This document shows, piece after piece, positions 7,469 through 13,177 of a stretch of DNA of 24,462 nt. The translations under genes were made by a program, and so were the position numbers. Within the stretch, counting starts at the first letter, position 1. Each line of letters begins with the position of its first letter. The notes below the pieces were generated by a model. It ran no database searches. It was not told where the DNA came from and was given only the letters and a program-made list of their open reading frames with translations. Source of the stretch: G001797105 sp964528155 (GTDB lineage Bacteria; Chloroflexota; Anaerolineae; Anaerolineales; E44-bin32). The stretch is from contig CAZGRL010000054.1 of NCBI GenBank assembly GCA_964528155.1, positions 1 through 24,462 on the forward strand. The letters are read 5' to 3'.

Positions 7469-8393
7469 CAAGCAACTCCTTGCTCCCCGGCGATCCCCAC
7501 ATGTTGCCGTGTTCGTCCACGGCAATGAAGACGGCCGCCGGTACATGATGGATCAACGCATTGAACGCCTTCCCTCCGGCGATGAGGAGTGCTTTCGCAA
7601 GAGCTTCAGCCCGGGTCATCCGCTCCGCCACGACGGTCACGCTCAGCCAGTTCGACTGCGCTGGCTTTGCGGTTCTCGGGTCGATCAGATGGTGGTGTGT
7701 CACTCCGTCGCGGACCCATGTCCTCCTCGTTACGGACGACGTGGCGACGGCAGTCTCGGGATCCACCCGCAAGACCGCCAAAGGACGATTGGAGTCCCTC
7801 GGGTCCTCGACGACAACCCGCCAGAATGCCTCCTCCGCAGGGTGACCGATAAGGAACATGTCACCGCCGGCGCTGACTGCGCATGCTTCGGTATCCGCAG
7901 CCATGAGCCACGCGGCGCGCTCTGCGATCCACCCCTTGGCGATGCCTCCCAGGTCGATCTGCATGCCGACCGGAAGACGGATTCTCCTGGCGGTATGATC
8001 GAGGTCGATCTCCTCCAGGCCGGGGACAACGCCGGTCCCGGCTGGAAGACTGTCTGGATTCGACACGTCTGCGAGTCGATCAAATGATCGATCATATCCG
8101 GCTCGCTTCAACGCCGGCAGGATCGTTGGATTGAACAGGCCCCCGGTTTCGGTGTGCATTCGTATCGACTCGCTGACGATCTCGAAAAGCGTCTCAGATG
8201 CCTGGAACCAGGCCCCTGCACTGGTATTCAGTTGCATCAGCTCGCTTTGCTCGGAGAAGCGTGTCAGCCGTTGCTCTTGCGCGAAGATGAAGTTCCGCAC
8301 ACGCTCGAACCTGGCTGTCATGTCGCCCTGGCCCCCTTGGGCTGCGAGCACGATGTCCGTGTTCATGGCGCGGAACTCATCATATTCCATCAT
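7416..8393 (-). CDS. apbE: FAD:protein FMN transferase (ApbE)
   Basis: The start is the first ATG of an ATGATG at 8388-8393; it overlaps the TGA of the upstream gene (ATGA), giving 325 residues. The enzyme moves FMN from FAD to a Ser/Thr of target proteins. Family motifs are RAMNTDIVL (8-16), GGLFNPT (84-90), DLGGIAKGW (147-155), SAGGD (174-178) and HHLIDPRT (234-241). The C-terminal Mg site, usually A-D-x-L-x-T, reads AEALAKAL, so Asp is Glu and Thr is Lys. There is no signal peptide or lipobox, unlike many exported ApbE proteins, so it is either cytoplasmic or depends on the anchored protein encoded just upstream. No FMN-binding target domain is encoded in the window. The same frame stays open upstream of this start but shows no ApbE homology. 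Confidence 0.9.
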   Translation of the reverse strand: MMEYDEFRAMNTDIVLAAQGGQGDMTARFERVRNFIFAQEQRLTRFSEQSELMQLNTSAGAWFQASETLFEIVSESIRMHTETGGLFNPTILPALKRAGYDRSFDRLADVSNPDSLPAGTGVVPGLEEIDLDHTARRIRLPVGMQIDLGGIAKGWIAERAAWLMAADTEACAVSAGGDMFLIGHPAEEAFWRVVVEDPRDSNRPLAVLRVDPETAVATSSVTRRTWVRDGVTHHHLIDPRTAKPAQSNWLSVTVVAERMTRAEALAKALLIAGGKAFNALIHHVPAAVFIAVDEHGNMWGSPGSKELLDVYPESEVETRELALVE

Positions 8394-8647
8394 GAACCCC
8401 TGGTTCGCAGTCGCGAGAAGGCACCGAAGTTCTGCGGCATCGACGGCAGCGGCTGCAATTGAACCGATCCATCTCCAAGAGAGGGGAGGGCAGGCAGCGG
8501 GGGAAGAGAGACCTCGGCCGAGGTCGGGGCATTGGTCACCAGGGGCGCCGGTTTCGGCGCGTGTGCCAGCAGCACCCAGCCACCCAGGAAACCGGCCAGG
8601 CTCGTCGAAGCAATCCATACTCGCAATGCCAACCGCATGACTTTCAT
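8390..8647 (-). CDS. Small Pro-rich membrane-anchored protein coupled to apbE
   Basis: The 85-residue protein starts at ATG 8647 with AAAAGGA (8655-8661) upstream. It has a basic start, one hydrophobic helix (about residues 6-28, ending GGWVLLAHAP) and then a Pro/Leu/Ser-rich tail with no recognised domain. The helix lacks a Cys, so it is a signal anchor or a cleaved signal rather than a lipoprotein. Its TGA overlaps the apbE ATG in an ATGA, the classic arrangement for translational coupling. I do not recognise a family. It may tether ApbE or a redox partner, or it may be the remnant of a signal sequence once fused to ApbE; both are inference. Confidence 0.62.
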   Translation of the reverse strand: MKVMRLALRVWIASTSLAGFLGGWVLLAHAPKPAPLVTNAPTSAEVSLPPLPALPSLGDGSVQLQPLPSMPQNFGAFSRLRTRGS

Positions 8648-8687
8648 CTGTCCGTCCTTTTCTGGCGCAGGTGATCACCTGGGCCGA

Positions 8688-9050
8688 TCAACCGCGCGGG
8701 ATCAGAATCGTCCCGTCCGGCTGAATGAAGATCAACCCGCGATTCTGCAATTCGAGCAGCAACTGAGTGAACTGTTGGAGCTGCGCGTTCCTCTGGTTCA
8801 GCTGTTGGACGACCGTGTTGAGTTGAGTTTGATACTGTTGATCTCTGGCTTGATACTGCTGGATCAGGCTTTGCATCTGCTGGAGCTGGCCCGAGGACGC
8901 TGCAGGGATCTGCGCTGACGAAGCCGCCGGTGAATCCTGGGTTTGAACCGCATTCTGGTTCATCATGGCGTTCAACCCGATCCCCAGCATCGCCAGACCA
9001 ACGACGGCGGTCATTCCAAATGCTGCCAGGAGCGCTGTGAAATGCTTCAT
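8688..9050 (-). CDS. Gln-rich coiled-coil membrane-anchored protein
   Basis: The 120-residue protein starts at ATG 9050 after AAGGTGA (9055-9061). Residues 5-28 form a hydrophobic signal anchor with no Cys. A Ser/Ala linker runs to about 52, then a Gln-rich helix (about 54-104) with heptad-like hydrophobic spacing, predicted to be a coiled coil. The tail is a short hydrophobic strand pair ending in IQPDGTILIPRG. No enzyme motif or known family is visible. It lies 87 nt downstream of htrA and 40 nt upstream of the Pro-rich protein gene on the same strand. A role as an oligomeric extracytoplasmic partner or spacer of HtrA or the redox proteins is possible but not shown. Confidence 0.68.
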   Translation of the reverse strand: MKHFTALLAAFGMTAVVGLAMLGIGLNAMMNQNAVQTQDSPAASSAQIPAASSGQLQQMQSLIQQYQARDQQYQTQLNTVVQQLNQRNAQLQQFTQLLLELQNRGLIFIQPDGTILIPRG

Positions 9051-9063
9051 CGCTTCACCTTGA

Positions 9064-9115
9064 GGCGGAGCTTCCTGGAGAGGTAACCTCGAGTCTCTCC
9101 AGGAAGCTCATCGCC
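9064..9115 (-). terminator. Very strong hairpin between htrA and the coiled-coil protein gene
   Basis: GAGCTTCCTGGAGAG (9068-9082) and CTCTCCAGGAAGCTC (9095-9109) pair perfectly over 15 bp around a 12-nt loop. GGCG (9064-9067) and CGCC (9112-9115) add 4 bp beyond a 2-nt bulge. There is no T-tract on the minus-strand side, where the next ribosome binding site follows almost at once. It may be a partial terminator, RNase processing site or stabiliser that sets more HtrA than downstream product. Confidence 0.6.
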
Positions 9116-9137
9116 GAACTATGCAGGGGGATTACTA

Positions 9138-10379
9138 CTACTGACCCGTTTGCTGGGGCATGGAGCCCAGAGTCAGTTGGACGGTTTTTTCCGAGCCCTG
9201 GCTCAAGATGATCAGGGAAACCGTCTGTCCCACCTGCGTACTGTTGATCAGGTAGGAAGACACATCTTCGAAGTTGGTGACGGGATTCCCGTCGATGGCG
9301 ACGATTACGTCGCCCCCGATAGGCATCTGGACTCCGCTGACAATGGCCTGTCCGGTGCTTCCCTGAATCCCGGCTTTGGCAGCTGGACCATTGGGAACGA
9401 CATCGATCACAAGTGCACCCTTCTGTGACAGGTCGAGTTTCATCGCCTTCGCCAGGTCAGACGTCAGGCTGGTCCCGCTGATCCCGATCCAAGGATGATC
9501 GTAGTGTCCACTCTGGATCAAGCTGGGGACGACTTTCTCGACGATCGAAGACGGGATGACGAAACCGATGCCTGAGTTGGCATCCACCGTTGACTGGATG
9601 GCGGCGGTCACACCGATGACGGCACCTTGAGCGTCGACCAGGACGCCGCCCGAGTTGCCGGGGTTAATCGCAGCATCCGTCTGGATGACGTCGGGGATCT
9701 CGTAAGTGGGCCCTTGCTGATAGTAGGAGTTGGAGGACTGGACCGGCAGCGAACGCGACAGAGCGCTGATGATCCCTTGGGTCATCGTCCCGGACAACCC
9801 GTAAGGATTGCCGATGGCCACAGCCAGCTGCCCGACCTTCACCTGGCTTGAGTCCGTGACCGTCACCGGGTGCAATTCGCTGGTCGGAACCTGGACCTGG
9901 ATCACGGCCAGGTCACTGCTCGGATCCGCTCCGACGAGTTTGCCGTCCACGGTCGTCCCATCGGAAAACGTGACCGTGATCTTACTGGCCCCGGTGATCA
10001 CGTGGTTATTGGTCACGATGTGGCCCTGAGTGTCCCACACAAAACCGGAACCAAGCGCACTCTGCTGGGGCAGCTGCCCAGGCGAATTGAAACCGAAGCC
10101 GAAGGGAAACCCTTGCCTGGACGAGCTGACCGTCTCAAGAACCTGGATGTTGACCACCGACGGGTTTACCTCGGCGTAAATCTGCTCGAAGGTGGTTTCG
10201 AGCGCCGCCAACGATCCTGAGGATGCCTGAGGGGCGCTTGATTGCGCCGGCAGGGCAGCGACGGTTATGGGAGCCGAGATCGCCGGGGCCACACCGGCCG
10301 ATCCGGCGAGACCGGCACAGCCTGTCAGCACCATTGCACCGATCAATGTGCCGGTGATCATCAACTTGCGGATGTTCAT
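9138..10379 (-). CDS. htrA: HtrA/DegP-like serine protease, lipoprotein with PDZ domain
   Basis: The 413-residue protein starts at ATG 10379 with AAGGAG (10387-10392) 7 nt upstream. A signal peptide ends in the lipobox LTGC (Cys21), then a Ser/Ala/Pro linker to about residue 56. The trypsin-like domain has the full triad: His126 in VTNNHVITG, Asp156 in SSDLAVI and Ser243 in NPGNSGG. One PDZ domain follows (about 295-405, with VVPNGPAAKAGI). It should degrade or refold damaged proteins outside the membrane. The protease is normally membrane-helix-anchored or periplasmic; here it is lipid-anchored. It heads the minus-strand series leading to apbE and the heme protein, and is driven by the PhoB-like promoter at 10504-10537, divergent from a two-component system. 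Confidence 0.94.
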   Translation of the reverse strand: MNIRKLMITGTLIGAMVLTGCAGLAGSAGVAPAISAPITVAALPAQSSAPQASSGSLAALETTFEQIYAEVNPSVVNIQVLETVSSSRQGFPFGFGFNSPGQLPQQSALGSGFVWDTQGHIVTNNHVITGASKITVTFSDGTTVDGKLVGADPSSDLAVIQVQVPTSELHPVTVTDSSQVKVGQLAVAIGNPYGLSGTMTQGIISALSRSLPVQSSNSYYQQGPTYEIPDVIQTDAAINPGNSGGVLVDAQGAVIGVTAAIQSTVDANSGIGFVIPSSIVEKVVPSLIQSGHYDHPWIGISGTSLTSDLAKAMKLDLSQKGALVIDVVPNGPAAKAGIQGSTGQAIVSGVQMPIGGDVIVAIDGNPVTNFEDVSSYLINSTQVGQTVSLIILSQGSEKTVQLTLGSMPQQTGQ

Positions 10380-10503
10380 TGGATTTCTCCTTCGTCTCTG
10401 ATCTACATCTCACTCGTCGAGCGCTAAGGTGGGTCTTGGTGCCCGGTGGCCCGACGAGAGTCAGACGGATGGGTGAAGCCGCCTTTCCCGGATTGCGACG
10501 CGC

Positions 10504-10537
10504 AGTATAGCAGCCGAAGATGACAGCCTGATGAAAC
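10504..10537 (-). promoter_or_regulatory. htrA promoter with PhoB/OmpR-type tandem half-sites
   Basis: Read on the minus strand: GTTTCAT (10531-10537), 4-nt spacer CAGG, CTGTCAT (10520-10526), 10-nt spacer, then the -10 box TATACT (10504-10509). There is no good -35; the tandem half-sites take its place, exactly as in pho-box class promoters. The predicted start near 10497 gives a leader of about 118 nt before htrA. A sister element of the same geometry lies on the other strand at 10575-10608. Confidence 0.65.
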
Positions 10538-10574
10538 CCGCCAAACTCGTCTCGCAGATCGGAGACTCATTTAG

Positions 10575-10608
10575 TTGTCATCATTCCGTCATCTTCGAGG
10601 GCTATAAT
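10575..10608 (+). promoter_or_regulatory. Response-regulator promoter with matching PhoB/OmpR-type half-sites
   Basis: TTGTCAT (10575-10581), 4-nt spacer CATT, CCGTCAT (10586-10592), 10-nt spacer, then a consensus TATAAT (10603-10608). It matches the divergent htrA element at 25 of 34 positions, including the shared block GTCATCTTCG and GCTATA. The predicted start near 10615 leaves a leader of about 121 nt before the regulator gene. The layout suggests autoregulation by the OmpR-type protein encoded next. Confidence 0.65.
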
Positions 10609-10652
10609 CTCGGGTTGCTAATGAGAGGGCCGAGCTGGCAACAGGCCCGGGC

Positions 10653-10676
10653 CGCGCCGCTGTTTGAACAGGCGCG
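10653..10676 (+). other. Hairpin in the leader of the response-regulator transcript
   Basis: CGCGCC (10653-10658) pairs with GGCGCG (10671-10676), with a 2-nt bulge followed by the self-complementary TGTTTGAACA (10661-10670). It lies in the untranslated leader between the predicted start site and the GTG start. A competing fold pairs GCCGC (10656-10660) with GCGGC (10678-10682). Its function is unknown. Confidence 0.35.
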
Positions 10677-10735
10677 AGCGGCAGGGCTGGACCAGTATAA
10701 GGAAGAGGGTGGACCTGCAGGCAGGAGAGGATACC

Positions 10736-11407
10736 GTGCGCATCTTGCTTGTCGAAGACAACCGCCGGCTCAACAACTCACTCAAGACGAGCCTGGTCGA
10801 CGACGGCTATGCCGTCGATTCGGCCTACGACGGCGAGGATGGTGAGGAGCTTGCCGGGATCTATCCATACGATGCCATCGTCCTGGACATCATGCTCCCC
10901 AAGAAGGACGGCCTGGAAGTCTGCCGCTCGCTTCGTCGGCGACGGAACAACACGCCGATCCTTCTCCTGACGGCCAGGGATGCCATAGAAGATCGCGTCG
11001 TGGGATTGGACAGCGGGGCAGACGACTATCTTGTCAAGCCCTTCGCCATCGAGGAACTACGCGCCCGCCTGCGGGCGCTGCTTCGTCGCGAGGCTTCCGA
11101 CAAGTCCAACGTCCTGACTGTCTCCGACCTCACCTTGGACCCGGCAACGCACCATGTGGAACGCGCCGGCCGTCCGATCGAGCTGACGGCGAAGGAATTC
11201 GCGTTGCTGGAATACTTCATGCGTAATGCCGACAGGGTGATCACAAGGGAGATGGCCGAGAGCCACATCTGGAGCTACGATTTCCAGGCGACTTCGAACG
11301 TGGTCGACGTCTACATCCGTCGGCTTCGTCGCAAGATCGACGAGCCTTTCGCGGTCAAGCTTCTTGAGACCGTGCGCGGTGTAGGCTACCGCCTGAGCAA
11401 GGCCTGA
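10736..11407 (+). CDS. OmpR/PhoB-family response regulator
   Basis: I place the start at GTG 10736, 5 nt after AGGAGAGG (10723-10730), because the receiver fold begins right there (RILLVEDN). A longer frame from 10664 adds 24 unrelated residues. The 223-residue protein has a receiver domain with the acidic pair Glu7/Asp8, phospho-acceptor Asp51 (VLDIMLP), the LLTAR switch Thr and the VKPF Lys. Its C-terminal winged helix runs LTAKEFALLEYF ... VYIRRLRRKID ... VRGVGYRL. It is a DNA-binding regulator paired with the kinase 7 nt downstream. The twin tandem-repeat promoters upstream are its likely targets. Confidence 0.94.
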   Translation: MRILLVEDNRRLNNSLKTSLVDDGYAVDSAYDGEDGEELAGIYPYDAIVLDIMLPKKDGLEVCRSLRRRRNNTPILLLTARDAIEDRVVGLDSGADDYLVKPFAIEELRARLRALLRREASDKSNVLTVSDLTLDPATHHVERAGRPIELTAKEFALLEYFMRNADRVITREMAESHIWSYDFQATSNVVDVYIRRLRRKIDEPFAVKLLETVRGVGYRLSKA

Positions 11408-11414
11408 TCCTCGA

Positions 11415-12941
11415 ATGTCGAGATTTCGCCTGCATCTTCCCGACCGATTGAGAGTTTTCCTACGGAGCATCCGGTTCAGGCTGACTCTGTGGTTCGTGCT
11501 TATCCTTGCCCTCGTTGTCAGCGTTTTCGGAGCGACAACCTACACGCTTCAGGCGCGTGACCTGCGGCGACAAACGCTGGACCGGATCGAGGCCAAGATC
11601 AGTCAGATACAGTCCGTCGAGTCGCTCTCGCACAGTGAGCCGTTCGAGCGGCAGATCACGATCCCCAACATCTCGCAGGACGCCGGGCCGCTGCTGCAGA
11701 GCGATGAAGTGCTGGCGGTGACCGATACTCAGGGCAGAGTGGTCCAGAAGTATGGTCCGGCCTCGACGTCAGACGTGAATCGTCTGACAGAGGTAGGGAT
11801 GGCCCGGGGCGCCGGGCAGGGTCCGTTCACGTACTCCCTGCTTTCGGCGAAGACGGATGTCGCCAGCGGCACGAGCGAATACATGTTTCTCGTAACGCCA
11901 ATATCCCTGGGAACGTCGGTGATCGGTTTCTTGATCCTGGGAAGCCCGGTCGACCCGACCGGCCAGCTGCATCGCTATCTGATCACCCTTCTCATCGGCG
12001 GGATGGGGACGCTGCTCCTGGCCCTGGTCGGGGGCTACTGGCTGGCGGATCGCGCCTTGAGACCGGTCAAGGAAATCGCCCGGACAGCCAGGGAAATCGG
12101 TGAAACCGACTTGAGTCGGAGGATCGCGCTTGGCACTCAGGACGAGCTGGGCCAACTGGCAGATACCTTCGATCAGATGTTGGCCCGCCTTCAGGCGGCC
12201 TTCAATCGTCAGAAGCAATTCACTGCCGATGCCAGTCATGAGCTCAGGACGCCCCTGACGATCGTCAACCTTGAGGCCAGCCGGGCACTTGAGGCCACGC
12301 GGTCGGCCAACGAGTATTCCCGGGCGCTGCACGTCATCCAGACCGAGAACGACTTCATGAGCCGCCTGGTGAACAATCTGTTGACTCTGTCCAGAATGGA
12401 TGCCGGGCAGACAACGCTCAGGAAAGAGCGCGTCGATCTGAGCGACGTCACGCTCGAGGTGGCAGAGCGGTTGCAGCCGCTGGCCGCAAACCGTTCCCTG
12501 GACCTCAAGACGGGGGAGCTGCCCGAAGCGTTGGTCCTCGGGGATCGGCAGTATCTGATCCAGATGCTCTCGAACCTGGTCGAGAACGCCATCAAGTACG
12601 CCGCAGGCGCCGGGACCAGCATATGCCTCGAGGTCGGCCTCGACCCGATATCGAGTGCAGGCCGGGTCCGGGTGCAGGATAACGGCCCCGGCATCCCGCC
12701 CGAAGATCTTCCCCGCATTTTCGATCGCTTCTTCCAGGTCGACCGGGCTCGCTCACAAGATCGAGTCAATCCCCCCCAGGCCGCGGCATCTGAGAATGGT
12801 GCGGCGGGGAGTGGCCTGGGGCTGTCGATCGTGCAATGGATCGCCCGGGCTCACGGAGGCGACGTCAGCGTGACCAGTGAACTGGGAAAGGGGACGACTT
12901 TCGAGGTCAGGTTGCCTCTGGTCACCGCCGACTCGGGATAG
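11415..12941 (+). CDS. Membrane sensor histidine kinase
   Basis: The 508-residue protein starts at ATG 11415, 7 nt after the regulator stop; no strong ribosome binding site is present, so coupling is likely. Domains in order: TM1 (about 22-44), an extracytoplasmic sensor (about 45-185) of no recognised fold, TM2 (about 188-211), HAMP (about 212-265), dimerisation/phosphoacceptor helix with His275 (ADASHELRTP), and the ATP-binding domain. The latter has the N box (Asn391), G1 (DNGPGI, 422-427), F box (FDRFF, 436-440) and G2 (GSGLGLS, 466-471). A 20-residue Ala/Pro/Gln-rich insert lies between the F and G2 boxes, in the ATP lid. It should phosphorylate the upstream regulator in response to an envelope signal. 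Confidence 0.94.
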   Translation: MSRFRLHLPDRLRVFLRSIRFRLTLWFVLILALVVSVFGATTYTLQARDLRRQTLDRIEAKISQIQSVESLSHSEPFERQITIPNISQDAGPLLQSDEVLAVTDTQGRVVQKYGPASTSDVNRLTEVGMARGAGQGPFTYSLLSAKTDVASGTSEYMFLVTPISLGTSVIGFLILGSPVDPTGQLHRYLITLLIGGMGTLLLALVGGYWLADRALRPVKEIARTAREIGETDLSRRIALGTQDELGQLADTFDQMLARLQAAFNRQKQFTADASHELRTPLTIVNLEASRALEATRSANEYSRALHVIQTENDFMSRLVNNLLTLSRMDAGQTTLRKERVDLSDVTLEVAERLQPLAANRSLDLKTGELPEALVLGDRQYLIQMLSNLVENAIKYAAGAGTSICLEVGLDPISSAGRVRVQDNGPGIPPEDLPRIFDRFFQVDRARSQDRVNPPQAAASENGAAGSGLGLSIVQWIARAHGGDVSVTSELGKGTTFEVRLPLVTADSG

Positions 12942-13094
12942 CTCCCGGTTCATCCCTTCCACTTTCGTGTCTTGCCCATGCGCCATCTCAGATGAGTTAT
13001 CAGGGCGGCGCGCTGTTCCTCGGCGATCCCGGTCGTTGTCGTCCTCGCGTTCTTCTTCAACTGTGCGCAACCCTATGGTTCTGCGTCTGGTAGC

Positions 13095-13127
13095 TTGATC
13101 CAGGCACACCTGGGGCTGGGCTATAAT
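13095..13127 (+). promoter_or_regulatory. Putative promoter of the permease-USP gene with a dyad inside the spacer
   Basis: A consensus TATAAT lies at 13122-13127. The nearest -35-like hexamer, TTGATC (13095-13100), is 21 nt away, too far for good sigma-70 spacing. The dyad CCAGG-CACA-CCTGG (13100-13113) fills the gap and could be a regulator site that compensates for the spacing. The predicted leader is about 45 nt. Confidence 0.4.
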
Positions 13128-13177
13128 GCAGAGGTTGACTCGTCGTCGGATCGTTTCCGTCCGCTGAGAGGAGGAGG

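Noticed and set aside
8390..8647. NAPTSAE in the Pro-rich anchored protein resembles an ApbE flavinylation motif (D-x-x-S/T-G/S-A-T/S).
   Set aside because: The leading Asp is Asn and the acceptor Thr/Ser position is Glu, so the modified residue itself is missing.
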